Translations under genes and position numbers: made by a program
NCBI GenBank assembly: GCA_004794785.1
Contig: SJOL01000554.1
Coordinates: 213,422-277,421 of the forward strand
Origin: Opisthorchis felineus
Lineage: Eukaryota > Platyhelminthes > Trematoda > Opisthorchiida > Opisthorchiidae
Length of the DNA: 64,000 bases
Direction: 5' to 3'
Notes under the pieces: model-generated
What the model was told of the DNA's origin: nothing
The model's database searches: none
Seen by the model: only the letters and a program-made list of their open reading frames with translations
Shown here: positions 1-12,510 of the stretch, one piece after another
Layout of the letters: each line of letters starts with the position of its first letter
Position numbering within the stretch: the first letter of the stretch is position 1

Positions 1-807
1 AGTTAGTCGACATTACTGACCAACAAGTAACCTTTGACCCAAGAGCAGTTGCGGTGGGAAGCACTGCTGGGTCCTCGTTGACGTCATCGGGTGGCCTGAA
101 GGCTATTTATTTCCTCATCAAATCAGTCATTTTCAGGCAATCGCAGAAAACTTCCCATCTTCTTCCCGCGAGTAAACTCGCAGAAACCTCCGTATCAAGT
201 TCGGCAACTGGAATTTCATCGTTTCAACTAGTTTGGTTACTGTGACCTCCACGGTCAAGCGTTATGATTCGCGTAGTAAAGGCTACACCCCTGATTAGCA
301 TGTAAGCCTGAGTCGGCTGCACTGAATGTTTAACCTGGCTACTAAATTTGGAGGGTAAGTAGCGCAGCCACAAGGGGCAAACCTGTGACTGGCTGAATGA
401 CGGGAAAATCAACAAACCGTACGTCAGGGTAGGTTACCAAGGCACCTTACAAGCGCGACGAACGCGCTTGATCTGAGAGAATTTGAACGTAGACAGCATA
501 TCATGAGAGGCCTATCGCCTGGACAGGCAGCTTGGACGTTCGTTTGCGCCTCAAGTCTCACCGGATTGACGGATATACTCAAGTGTCATCAGTGGTCGAG
601 GAATTCTTGGCAAGGGCGTTTGAGTGGTGGATCCCAATCCAGCGGATTGTCAGATGCCCGAGAGAAACGTTTTAGAGTTCGTCCTGGGTTTAAAAAACGG
701 GAACGTCACTCTGTTAATATTTTTGCAGTGACGAGTTTACTGCACAGGTACTCCGCATAGTCATGCCAAGAGGTACATTTCCAAGATCAGGTAATATATT
801 TTCTTGA
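1..807. other. no recognised gene
   Basis: Only short frames without recognisable domains. Nothing supported before the first hammerhead repeat. Confidence 0.6.
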
Positions 808-1005
808 AGGGGACTACTCACAAGGTCGCTGAACACTGTTCGACAGAACACAACAGGTTGCACCCTACCACTTCAGGCTCATTGGGTGGGTGCAGTCGCC
901 ACCGAGTTTCCCGTCAAGCTCACGTTCTTCTTGGACCCAAATTACACGAATTTCGACAACTACTCTCACTTGCACACCAATTTGGTCTTGAAGTGAGACC
1001 CAGAT
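808..1005 (+). repeat. hammerhead repeat family: degenerate unit
   Basis: Recognisable from CTACTCACAAGGTCGCTGAA to the tail CACACCAATTTGGTC. The ribozyme region (about 855-885) has lost its core bases. Confidence 0.65.
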
Positions 1006-2713
1006 GTTCAAAAGATTCGATAGTTAGAATGGCTGTTTAGCTCACAAGCCATTTACCCTTGTTATCTGGTAACCGCCAAGCAGTTCATTCGCTTGACTTC
1101 CGTCTGACCACTGACGAACTACTCATCAGTTTAAAGCGGAGGTGTCGGTTCATTGACGAATAAACGCCGAATAGACCGGATAAATTTGGCTCTGAGCTTT
1201 CACAGCACTTTCATTCTGTTTGATGCATCAACAGCTACTCGCATTTCTGTAACACTCAACTTTAATCAACGAGTGGGTTTCATTAGAGAATCCAACTGGA
1301 CTGTCTTCAGGGGTCATCGTATAGTTCAATAACCCGTTTCTGCTGAGACGATTAGGTCTGCGTTTGATGCTTCAAAACGGTCTTGACATTTCTAGATGGA
1401 CCGAGGAAAGGGCCTTTAAAACTAGCTGCTTTATGTTCAGTTTTCCCACAGTTTTATTGTGACAGGCATTATCAAGTCACAACGTCCACATTCGAGTCAG
1501 GAGTGCTTACGTCTCTGAGAATTTTCCCCTTTAGAGGCCCAAGGAATAGTATTGCTCAAAAGGTATTAGAATAGTAACTCTGCTAGATAACTTATTTTTG
1601 GTGTTTCTCTCCCAATACTGTTGGCAGTTTGTTCGGGGAACTTCGATTTATGTTTAGATGACTGGGTTTGAGTCCTAATCTTGTTAAAGAGGTTGAAGAA
1701 TTCGACGAAGATGTTAATGTGCTCCGTTTGAGCTCTTCAGCCGCTATCGGACTCAGTTTGCCTTGCCTAGATGCGTTGCGCTCTACTCTCTCTGCTCAAT
1801 TTGTGCAAAACTTCTTCATGTTTGAGAGGGGTTTTCATGATTTTCTGACCAAACCGAATGATAGGTGGGAAAAGAATTTGGGCTCCAGGCAATATGTGAA
1901 GTGCATGATAGAAAAATTTATCCGGTACTGCTGTATGGTTTGTAAAAGTTGTGTACAATGAATGAGGATTCATTGCAGTTCCGACACACGGACAAAACGA
2001 GGCTACCGATGTCACCAACTGGTCGTTTGTCGGATCAGTGCAGGCATATCTTGCGTGATATTTCAACTGAGATGGAAAATAAGGTGTGCGATCAATTGTG
2101 GTCTGTGCAATAGCACTCTGGGTGAAATATATATCTTCCTGTGGTTTCTCCACAGCATCAGGTGTCCGCTACAACAAAGTTGTCTAAATCGGCCAACACA
2201 CTTTCCATTAGGAGTTCCGAGCGAAGCTTGAGTCGGATCTTGTTAAACAGATTGAGCGCCATGTGGTGTATAATACACAAAGTTTAGACTCAAAACAGAG
2301 CGTAGTGGAATAAGATTTTGTAATCGAACGTCGGATTATGATATATTATTCCACTACACGGTGTTTTTAGTTTAAACTTTCCACACCTCCAGTTAGCCTA
2401 CACCTCCAAGCTGGCCGATTAAGTAACCATCGAGATAGCGAGATAGCTGAACTTGTAGATAACCACACGAGATGGTCAACGGTGACCGTTGAACTGATTT
2501 CAGCCACGATGACTCTGTACAGAATTAGGTGAATATCTGGTGCCATTGTGTTCGATCAACAGCTAGCCAGCTTAAAACACCTTGTTAGATTTAATCTAAA
2601 ACCAAGTGTTTTAATCACTAACCATGCATAAAAGCAATCTATGTGCAAAGGGACACCATCCAGCAACTACGTCTTCTACTAATTCTCCAACTAAGTCTTC
2701 TAGAAGCTCGGAG
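1006..2713. other. no recognised gene
   Basis: Frames up to 128 codons overlap on both strands near 1767-2153 without matching any family known to me. No repeat was identified. Confidence 0.55.
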
Positions 2714-3045
2714 TGAAGCTTCCATCTGAGAAATCGTCACCCAAGGAGGCAGTCAACAATTGCGGCCACCTTATGTGAACAAGTGATTGAAGGATGAGCG
2801 GCGCTACATCCTCGTTAAATGCGAGCTACTCAAACTGCTGATCGGCTGCTCATGATCGAACGATTAAGTGTTCAAACTATTAGCTTAGAAGTCGCAGTTT
2901 CCTGAGTCTCGTAAGATTGGCACTGCTGATGATTTCCAGTAAAGGTGAAACGACTGGGTAGTGATTCTAGGCTTTTCAGCGTGGACTGGTTTGACTTACA
3001 GGACGAAATCCCCATTAGCACAGGTTGTTCCCACTAGCGCCTGGA
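2714..3045 (+). mobile_element. SINE-2 (tRNA Leu/Ser-like) copy
   Basis: Begins with GAAGCTTCCATCTGAG, then GGATGAGCGGCGCTACATCC, a tRNA-like core (ATGATCGAACGATTAAGTG), and the 3' part CTAGGCTTTTCAGCG with GACGAAATCCC. The B box is decayed. This is one of the most complete copies. Confidence 0.78.
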
Positions 3046-3462
3046 GCCACTTATTAAATATAGGTTGTGCACTGCGTTGTTTGGTGCTATGTACCCTAGT
3101 TGGCACGTTATCTACTCGGGTAGGGTTGATGAAACAAGTTGTTTCCGAAGAATCGCTGAAAATAAATCAAACGATGCTCTTGTAGTAAGTTTAAAATTTT
3201 TTACCGCGGCTCAGTTGTGATGGATCGAAATCAATTCTCTCCGCCTAAAGGGGAATGGAAATGTTTGAAGAGAAACTACCGAAGAATGACGCGAATATGA
3301 TTAGAAACGGATCATAATGCGGAACTAAACGAGGGCGAGGTGGAAAAACTTATCACTGACCTTCAGAACAAGGATGGTCTCATGTGGTTGCAGTATTCGT
3401 AGAATTTGCTTTTACACCATATTCGTGTGAACAGTCCTCATCCCATTCATGAAAAATTACTG

Positions 3463-3550
3463 TGGTGAGTTCACAGCAAAGAGAGAAAGCATTGAACTCG
3501 AGTTGAGCTCCTACTGGAGTTCATCAGAAGTGCATATCTTCTGCGGAACC
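3463..3550 (-). mobile_element. SINE-3 fragment
   Basis: GAGTTCACAGC...AGCATTGAACTCGAGTTGAG parallels the minus-strand copy at 43912 but lacks the tRNA-like head. Confidence 0.55.
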
Positions 3551-4054
3551 TTGATTTGAAACCCGTCATTAAATATGCGAATTGAGCACATCGACACTAG
3601 TTCATCAGAATGCACTGGATGCAACTGACTTATCATGTCTGAACTGGCCAACGTGTTCACGCTTGAACGATGTGACTTCCAGGTCCAGCAGCCCGAGCAG
3701 TGATCCAGTGACTGGCCTGGTTATATTGATCGATTGATCCACGTGTCAGGGCTTCTTAGTCAGGTGATGGCAGGGACACCTGATTAGTTGTAGATTTTGT
3801 TTTTATCATTGTTATTATTATGTCAACAGTGGCACTGCCTTTTGCTGAGTTATTAAACTAAGAAAAACAAATGTGTCCTCTGATGTCGATAAAGTTCCAT
3901 GCAAATGTTGTTCTGAACTTTCGAGCTTATCCCACTGTATTCAGTGCATTAGCAACCACTTATGTTTTCGCAGTATCCAGTCACCGATGGTTTGGTGTTA
4001 GCAGAGCCCAACGCTTCGAAGGACAAGAGTAACTGTCCTCACTGTGCCAATCTA

Positions 4055-4262
4055 TTGACCTGCCTGTCAGGACTTCAATGCCGGGTACAGCCACAGGTGC
4101 CGGGAGTTGTGATAACATGCTCGCCTCGCATGTCAGACAACCGCTACGGCCAAGGATATGCAGTACCGATGAGCTCTAATGTGAAGTATACTCGGGTTTA
4201 GTGCTTCTTTTCTTTGGTCTGAACCCCCACAGTAGTTTCGCCAGGACAAAAGGAAGGTTGTT
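4055..4262 (+). mobile_element. SINE-3 copy, degenerate
   Basis: GCATGTCAGACAACCGC...GGCCAAGGATATGCAGTACC, GAGCTCTAATGTGAAG and CTCGGGTTTAGTGC follow the SINE-3 order. The B box is not intact. Confidence 0.6.
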
Positions 4263-4779
4263 TAAGGGAGGTTGGTTTCATTCTTTTGGTCTTCTCAGGT
4301 TTCCATCTTCCAGCTACTATGTCTGATGATCGTCCAGCCCGATGTGACGAACGCAATCGATAAGGTCAGTCACAAGCTCACTACTTGACCATAGAATGAT
4401 TGGATTGCGTATGGTTTCTTCTTGGCATTTCAGGATTATAACTATGGATTTATGTGAGTAACGTAGAGCAGGTAACTGGACGTCGGTGTTTCGACTACAA
4501 GTTAGTAGTACCGCAAGAGACATAATTAAGTATCTGGTGGATTTTCTTGACTTGTTGGGACGGGAATTTCATTTGTTCAATGTGCAACCAAGATGAACAG
4601 TTACAATATTGGTCAGCAGTCAAGCTAGTGGATTCACGATTCCGTATCGTTTTTGTACAGGCTTCTCATTCGGAGCGCAGTACTGATAAACGAAGAGATC
4701 CCTAGCGAACACAAAGTCAACGTTTACTTGAAACAAACTGGCAAGCGGGGGGGGGGGAAGACTATGTTGTAAGTCCAAC

Positions 4780-5985
4780 ACCTCTATTTGGCAATGAGAC
4801 AGTTGCGTAAAGCTTTTCGACTGTGCAGTCTTTTGCATCTAAGTGATTCATGCTGTGTGCACCTTAAGAAATTCGTCGGTAGTTTGGATGTGTCCTGGAG
4901 CGGGCTTGACGGTAGTACAATCGGACTGCTCCATCAAGATGGAGATCGTGGGGTCAGGAGGATCCACAATGTGTCATATACGTCTAGGAGCCCAAGGGCC
5001 CTGTTTATCGGTAGCAAATGCAGTAGCCGAATGGATGTCATGCTTGCTATCAATCAGATTGTGGACAACTGACGAGACATGCAGTGTGACTGGATGGGAT
5101 CTTTTGATGTTATGTCGGTGGATCTGGTCGGCATATGCTCCCTCATCCTCAGTCGCAGTTGCCGTTTCCTTCTGTGTAGAGAGGGGGGTGGCGTACATCC
5201 ACACGTGATTTGATGATATTGGATTTGGCGGATAGCGGTCATGGGACTTTGACTGGAACAATATCTGACTTGTGAACAAGGACTGGTCTGGCTGCGAGGT
5301 AGCTCCTCCCAGACGACCTTACAGGATCTCGCTCATGTGCTATCCTTTGAACGGTAGGTTAATGATCATGTCAACTTTGGGGAAGGTGGTGGCTTCCTCA
5401 AGCTTTGGTGTCAGCGAGCTGTGCTTCTTAGTAAACACTTCGGGATGGCCGCTGGACTTCAGATTGCCCGAATGAGTGTCTGGATGTGTAGATGTCTAGG
5501 AATAATTACGGTTGCATGGTAGCGAAGCGCCAGTGCTGGAAATTCATGTTGTACCTTCGATGCTGATGAAGTGCGTCGTTAGTATGAATTTGTCCGGCCC
5601 GGCGGTGCAACCTTTTGGCCAGGCCAAGCATACATCGCGTCATCACGAAGCTGGCGGAGTACAGGTACTCTTCCGTTCAGGAGCGTCTGCGAGTGGTTTT
5701 GTCCGTCCTACCTTGTATCAGAATACCGATAAATTGAAGGCCTCCCTCTGTTTAGCTTTCCAGACTGCGCCTTATTTTGACATGCAGGGAGCCTAGCAGC
5801 TTGAAAATTCTCTGCGCTTCCTTTCATCACTTCATGATGACTGGAATCTCGACCATGCAGCGCGTTGTAAACGGTTACTAAACAAATCAAACTTTTGACT
5901 TTCTATCCAAGGATTGCCACTAAAATGTCTGCTAATATGGGGCCCAGCGAACTTCCCATTTTAGCCGCATCAACTAGTGACTTGA
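4780..5985 (-). pseudogene. Penelope-like element remnant: RT C-terminal part plus GIY-YIG endonuclease region
   Basis: Translating the minus strand across several frames gives MGSSLGPILAD (about 5935-5975), the Penelope RT motif usually seen as MGSPLGPxLA. Next come the block KLLGSLHVKI, a GLQFIGILIQGRTDK block (family: LPFLDVLxxR), then SASFVMTRCMLGLAKRLHRR. Lower down are KLEEATTFPKVDMIINLPFKG, and a degenerate CGC...RQLRLRMREHMPT with SSVVHNLIDSKHDI, matching the GIY-YIG and C-terminal part. Several frameshifts and stops break the frame, so it is inactive. The 5' end is truncated near 5985. Known: Penelope-like elements encode RT and GIY-YIG endonuclease and are distinct from LINE and LTR elements. 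Confidence 0.78.
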
Positions 5986-7046
5986 CATGGCATTTTATAT
6001 TTTTTTATTGGTTTATTTGTTATCGTAGATTGCAATACGCCCCCAGATGAGACACAGCGAAATAAATCCGGGGGAGACCACGCAACAATGCATTGTTGGC
6101 TTCCATCTCCGCGTTCTTACGGGGAAAATGCTGTTTTAATTATGGTTAGCTCAATCACAAGATAACTGTTCCCACTTATAAAGTGTAGGCAAAGAGGCTT
6201 CAAACAGGTTTCAAACTTCAAAGCCCTGAATACAGAGGAACCAAAAGTTATTCAGTCGCCTTCCAAGTGCACTTAAATCTCAGGAGCTGGCAAGCGAGTA
6301 AATTTCGTTATTGTATGTGAACTGCGAGCGGCAACTAAATAAATAAAATCATTTTTTATTGAAGTCCCCAAGGCTAAACGACAATATAATCGTCCCAATT
6401 AAAATACTAATGCCATTATTTTCAATTATTTTTGAAGAGCACGATTGCAAAAATAACAAATAAATCTGAGCGATAGATGTGGAAGAATGTACCGGAGTGT
6501 TGGGCGGAATTTCGCACCGAAACCACTTTACCGCTCGCAGTAAGGCGCTGCTACGGCCAAGAAGTTTCATTCGCGTGCGATTGGCCTGAGGATCGGGCCG
6601 CTTGTCTGTCCAGCGAGTCCTGATTGGCCGAAAGTGTGGACCCGGCAACCAATCGTGATCCAGCATCCGCCGAATACTTATTGCCAACGCTGCGTCCAGA
6701 AGGCGTCGGATCTTCCAGAATGTTGTCGCCTCGTACGTGTGTTTTTGAGCTGATTTTGGGCGCCTAATATACATTGGTCACCTTTGGTGATTCTTGTGCC
6801 GAAAACGCTAGCTTGGGGTTTCAGACCGAGAAGTGTGTGCACGCATTAACTTTATTACTCGGACGACAATAGATGAAACAAGGGAGATGTTCATTTTGAA
6901 AGCGTGCCATCAATAGTCCCGGTCAGGCAAGATGATTTCCGATGTATGTAAGGATATTCGGTATGGAGCCACACGTGTAAAGCCAAACAATGCTGAATGC
7001 TGTTCCAGGTGCAGTAGGCTCTAGTACTGTGAAGACTCACACATTG
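5986..7046. other. intergenic; G+C-richer block at about 6480-6780
   Basis: A + strand block holds several CCAAT-type motifs on both strands (GATTGGCC, ACCAATCG). It overlaps a 141-codon minus-strand frame of no known family. It could be a promoter or LTR remnant; nothing decides. Confidence 0.4.
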
Positions 7047-8035
7047 GGCACAAGTTGCCCGTCATACAAGGTCAGGTGTGAAAGTCAATGGCAAGAATGT
7101 ACCACGCATAAAAGTATCGTAATTACATAGAGAGCCCAAAATGGAGAGCAAACACAAGTCACAAACTGTGATCTTAGGAAGCCCCAGTCCAATTACAGCC
7201 TTGGAGGACTGAGGAAAGCAGATCCCCCTATAAGAGATGATCATCGGTTGGTGGACCAAAAAGTCGATATCACAACCAATTGCACGTATGGCTGAGATTA
7301 TGGCGAGGGAATATTTATCAGCACCATACTTCTGCTTCTTCTCATTCCACACAGTCATTCCGTGCCCATCCGAGGCTATGCTGACGTCTATCACAGTTAC
7401 TCAACGCTCCGTAACAGCGATTAGGTCAGGCTTGAAGAAGGACGTCGAAGCAGGTGCTCTCAACTCCTCGAAGACGGAAAACATTGCTCCAATCTCACGA
7501 ACAGTGAGGTTTGCGTGTCACAAGACGGATATAAATTGGCACAAGAGTGACTGTACTCCTGTTGGGGTCAGTGGACACCAGAATTCTCAACTGTGTCAAG
7601 ATTATCTGCATTATGCTGGGTGAAGTGTGCTTATTGGCAGTGTTGACACATGCCCAATTTTGTCGGAAACCGGCGGAAAAAATTGGCTTAGGTCATACAG
7701 GTGATCATGTTCATGCCAACACTTACATGCAAGTGAATTCGACGGTGGGCTACCAAGACAGCTTCGGTTTTTTGTACTTGCCACAGCCTTCCTATTCGAG
7801 CCCCAGGAGTCTCCCCTGTACACTGATTGGACTTGGTAGAGAGGCGCCAGCTGGATCGTGTTGTTCATTGTCAAAAGTAACCAGCACGTTGAAAGCAAAC
7901 AGGGTGTTTGGCCTTGTCTGGAGTTACTGACTGACTGACTGGGGCCCAGACTGACGCCCGGGATACTCAGTCGGTTCAGCTCGCTGATTACCATTACTAA
8001 TACTGCTGAAAGGGGAAAATCCATTGGCCGCGGAT
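7047..8035 (-). pseudogene. R2-like LINE remnant with restriction-like endonuclease
   Basis: The minus-strand frame at 7394-7062 reads VIDVSIASDGHGMTVWNEKKQKYG, then HQPMIISYRGICFP and VCDLCLLSILGSL, ending MRGTF. This matches the C-terminal endonuclease of R2-type LINEs. In the same frame, past one TGA, upstream sequence reads FFKPDLIAVTER, so the PD...D-x-K catalytic layout is visible. About 200 nt further upstream a CxxC...H string recalls the zinc knuckle, and at 7920-8030 degenerate PLSAVLVMVISEL (RT motif) and LFAFNVLV (decayed FADD box) appear. Frameshifts and stops show it is dead. Known: R2-clade elements cut target DNA with this endonuclease. Confidence 0.75.
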
Positions 8036-9974
8036 TCGTGTATTAGTAAGCACGAACGAAGCGGTTACGGTCTATTAGGGACGAAAGTAAACATCTCATT
8101 TGGACAGAGTTTTTGAAAAGTGAGCATTCCCAAGCGTCCTCTCGAACTTCCCTAGACGTTCTTCGAATACCAAACAATTATAAACGAACAATGCAAAGCG
8201 GTTCCATAATTTCCGTAGTAGCCTTCATCTTCCGTCAACTACGGGGGCGGAGACCGGAAACCAAACCATTGACTACTTGCATGCTCCATCAGTAGTACAA
8301 ACTGTTTCATTACTACTGCAAATTTGAGCACGATTTTTACCCTTATTCAATGGGGTTAAGTTGGAGTAAATTACTTTTTTCTCACGACTGACTTGCAGAT
8401 TTCTCGTGGGCATGATCATGTAATGGTCGAATGTTTAAACACGATATTTAACAGTCATTTAAACAGAAAAAGATGTTGATTAAAATCTCCACACTCAGAT
8501 GAAACGACGGTACCATCATCAGACGGTACCACCCATAGGCCGACGACAATAGTAAAACAGTTATCAACCTAAATATCACCATTTTGACGAAATGACAGCG
8601 TGTTGCTATGGTCAGTAGTCTGATTGTTCTGTTGTCGTGACACAGGCCTGGCTTGAAAAACTTATGAAATCGATCCTGCTACCGCATGACTTTCTTGTTT
8701 TTTTAAAGCTTTTCCTGGGCGGGTGACCAGCCGTACCAAGTGTAAATATGGAATAGTCGAACAAACGTCAACGTCAGACAGTCACTTCAACTCTTTGATT
8801 TGTAAGCGTGCACAAACTTCGTGTGACCGATTGTCACCATTTGTGATGAACGTCGTTTTGAGTCTTGGTTCAAACTGGTCAAATGGTTACATCACTCTAC
8901 GCTGAATGGTTTTCACCTTAAGAACGGCCTGCATAGGCCGCACAAAGCATTTCATCTTTACGGAGGTGGTGAATGTCTCATACCACACCCGTAGAATGTA
9001 ACATCAGGTGCGATTAGATGCGACAGCAAAGTTTGTCGTACATCTTACCAAGGTGCTGCTGTGTTAGCGTCGTGTTTTGGAAAACGGACTACGGAAATGA
9101 GTATCGGTCATAGTAGCCCGGCTTCTCACATGGTATTTGGAACATAGTTGAGCTTGGTGATGCGTATTAGTTTGTTGGACGAACCACAGCTTTGTAAGAG
9201 TGCACAGGTGTGCTACAGGTGTGAGGAGGAGTGTGCCAGCATATCTAAACTGAAGTGTCAACCATATAGTTCGAATTCTTTCACCCTGGCCTAACTACTT
9301 CCCTCCATGAGTTACTGGCTTTCACGGAACTGTAATGCAACCAAGGGATTGCTGGGTGTATTCATTCCGTACGCCTTGTTTTGAGTGAATAGGATGTAAT
9401 AGTGTACTTCAAAGACGTAAAAGATAGAAGTCCCTTTCGTCAAATAAAATCACTCTTCTCTCGTGTAAGGCATTCTTCAACTGAGTAGACTGCACAAAGA
9501 CCGTTTCACTTTTCAGAGGGCATGGTATTCGAAATATCAAAGCAAATATTCTTGGCATAACGTGCTACTCACAAGAGTGCCCATTACTGGTTCCGCTGTC
9601 CTTGAGGCTCCTCAATCAAGCAAGGAACGGAATGAAATGATCGATACACCACGTTGACCAATAACGGTTTAAACAACAAGGCCGCTAAATACGTGCATGT
9701 GTATCTATTTGGCCGAATTCATAAAGGAGCGTTAGCAATGTTAGCCGTTACAGAGGTTGACGAGGGGTGGAGGTCACTGAACCACATAACAGACCTTACC
9801 ACGTACACACCTCGAGGATGTTGTCGAACTGGAAACGCCTTCATCAGAGAGATGACACGTCATATGACCACTTCATATTCAGCCCACCATATGCACAAAG
9901 CCGTTGTTGGCCTGGCTAAGAAGCCATTTCACCCTTTAGTGAAAAACTGTTTCGTTTCTTGTATGGACGTAACA
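8036..9974. other. no recognised gene
   Basis: May include further decayed R2-like RT sequence upstream of the remnant at 7047-8035, but no motif is clear. The 110-codon frame at 9654 is unassigned. Confidence 0.5.
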
Positions 9975-10175
9975 CACTACTCATAAGGTTGCTGAAAACT
10001 CGACCGGTTTCTCCCTGCTGCTTCGAGCTCATCTGATAAGCGCAGTCCCCGAGTTTCTCCTTAAATTTATGTTCGACTGGAACCAAAATTGCACAAAATT
10101 AGCGAAATTCACTCATTTGGTTTTCACGGGAGACTCAACTGAATCACAGCTGAGTCCCTCGTTTGTGATGTTTTT
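9975..10175 (+). repeat. hammerhead repeat family: single unit, core mutated
   Basis: Head CACTACTCATAAGGTTGCTG followed by the tail with CTCAACTGAATCACAGCTGA. The minus-strand hammerhead keeps ACCGGUC and GAAA, but the core reads CAGAUGA, which should abolish activity. Confidence 0.78.
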
Positions 10176-10671
10176 CGGTTCTTGTTCTTCAGGCCAGCAG
10201 CATACCAGCCTTTTTTGAGCGTCTTGGTAAAAATTTGGCTTGCTATTCGATATCACATTCCCTTCTTCCTCACACCAAGAATTTGGCTGGTCGCCCCATC
10301 GCGTTCTGTCGTAGTGGCTTCGTTCATTCTGAGAATACTCTGGTGGGGAGATGAGTTAACCTACTCGTGTAGCACTCTTTATCAGGTGACCTTGAGACAG
10401 AACTAATAAGTGTGATGCCAAAACAACAATATGGAGTTCAAAACAACAATTTTGAACTGCCCCGGGTCTTGCCTGGGCAATATATGCTTGTATCCTTGCC
10501 CAGGTAAGGTGAAGCTTAGAGCTCCTTGAAGCTGGTCCACTATATAGTCCAATCGAGCGTCTCAACCCATCCAAGTCACTGTACACTTTCTCGCGGTGCC
10601 ATTTGACTGCACTTTTCCGTTCAAGGTCATTTCGTAGCGCAACAACTAGCCAGTAGTAATGGGGACGTCGT

Positions 10672-10884
10672 TCTGTGAGTGAAACCAATCGATTAGGAAA
10701 AACCGAGAAACACTGTACAGCTGTCTCATTCTTATTAGGAATCATCAGCAGTGTGCATCTCATGAAGTTTCGGGGGGTTTCGAATCTGGCTAGTAGGCTG
10801 AACGCTTCCTCGTTCTGCCGCGATGGGCTGATAAGCAGTGTGATTAACTCTCTTTAGGCAGGAGATGGCGCGGCTCATCCTTCA
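10672..10884 (-). mobile_element. SINE-2 copy, left arm of an inverted pair
   Basis: Minus strand, ending in the full GAAGGATGAGCCGCGCCATC head at 10884. Its 5' end meets the 5' side of the next copy. Confidence 0.8.
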
Positions 10885-11095
10885 ATAACGTTACCGAAAA
10901 GTGGTAAAACTACTAGCCGGAAGGTCGCGAGTTCGATACTCCTTTGAGTTTTGCGAGCACTGCTGGTGATTCCCAATGAAGAGGAAACGACTGTACCGTG
11001 GCTGTCAGGTTTCAGCACAGATAGGCTCCATTTACAGTACGAAATCTCCAATAAAATTCTCCAATCTGCTCACACTACCAACTATCCAATATATT
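10885..11095 (+). mobile_element. SINE-2 copy, right arm of an inverted pair
   Basis: From ACTACTAGCCGGAAGG and B box GAGTTCGATACTCC to the CAGCACAGATAGGCTCC and TACGAAATCTCC 3' part. The 5' head is truncated. Confidence 0.78.
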
Positions 11096-11561
11096 GTTAG
11101 GCCGTGTAGCCATTCGCGTTACTGAGTTAAATAACAAGTACTGAGCTGAGCTCAGTCGTTATTGAGGAGTACTCACTAACTGAGCCACGCATTACTATTG
11201 GCTACCCATTCATAACAGACATTCGTGTTGACTCAGTTCACCAGGAGTTCGAACACCCTTGCGGGGGACCGAGCAATACTGCTTTTACGCCCAATAACAG
11301 GATTAGGCTTTACAAGATTTCGGTGACCAGTTGCGATCACCTTACATGATAAACTGAAGTCGGGTGGCACGACTGTAAAGGCCGTAGGAACCTGCGCTGG
11401 AAGTAATTAAGGAACGTGCCTTGGTATGGTTTAGAGGTCGTGGTTTGTAGGTATAAGTCATCTAGTATAGCATGGTGACTGGGCGAATTAGTTGGGCAAT
11501 TGACCAAGTAGTTTGATGGTGACATGAAAACTTCAATAAAGATGTCATATTGAAAGTGAAT

Positions 11562-11750
11562 TCCGTGTACAGTGAAAAGCCTTACTGGAAATCAACAGCA
11601 GCATGCACCTGATGAAGCTCAAGGACAGTTCGAACTCGGGTCATTCATGTTGGTAGCTTGGCCCTCTACCATTTGCCTATGGGTGGCTGATCATCGGTGT
11701 GATTTGCTCAGTTAGACACGACTTAGCACCACACATCACTCTGTCACACG
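11562..11750 (-). mobile_element. SINE-2 copy
   Basis: Minus strand; GTTCGAACTGTCC B box region and GATCAGCCACCCATAGGC match the tRNA-like core. It is diverged. A 9-bp inverted repeat (ACTTAGCAC / GTGCTAAGT, 11721 and 11770) flanks its 5' end. Confidence 0.68.
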
Positions 11751-12457
11751 ATTCAAATCACGTGGTTTTGTGCTAAGTGAGTCCTTGTTAGATTTATTCC
11801 CTTCTAAACAGGTTGCTCATAGTTTGATTGTAATGTGATTAGGTTTGGAAATTTTAGTGGGGAACTCATCCATGAAACAGCTTTTCGGCATAGACTGACC
11901 TCATTTGTAGCACCAAACCTTCAGTAAAACATCAGATGTCTTTTCAGACGCAGCTTCCGATTGGGTACATGGAAAGACGCATCGTTCTGAAAGTCTCCAG
12001 TATGACAAGTATGTCTACGGATTTACACAAGCACACATCTTTGAAACCCTGTCAGTAGACTTTCAACCGGCTTACCTTGACCTAATGGCCCGGATTTTGA
12101 TGTACTTAATCCTGGTAACCATGGTGCAGTGCCGACTCAGCGTGCTGAAAGCGTACTTTATAGTAAGCAATCCACATTTTACGGACACCTGCTGATCGTG
12201 ATTCACGGAATAAAAAACGATTTATCTTTAAGGTTAGTGTCTGCCTATTATGGCTGGGATTGCGATAGACAAAATGCTGGTACTAAATAAGAGGACGAGT
12301 AATTGAGATATGCTGTTAGGACTTCGTTTTTGTTTTCTACACAACCATTTGAATCGAGCTGGTCCGGTTGACCAACGTTTCCATGACAGCTGAGACGAGT
12401 CCAGTCGACTATTTATCGACCTTTCGGGCATAAGGCAAGGTAGTTTTGACACAATTC

Positions 12458-12510
12458 ACTACTCATAAGTTTGCTTAGGGCTCTTCGACAACCCACCAAA
12501 GGTTTCGCCA
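12458..12510 (+). repeat. hammerhead repeat family: head fragment
   Basis: CACTACTCATAAGTTTGC and CTCTTCGACAACCCACC match the head; sequence homology stops at about the GAAA position of the ribozyme. Confidence 0.6.

Noticed and set aside
6349..6774. 141-codon minus-strand open frame
   Set aside because: No known domain, composition like the surrounding non-coding block; likely chance.
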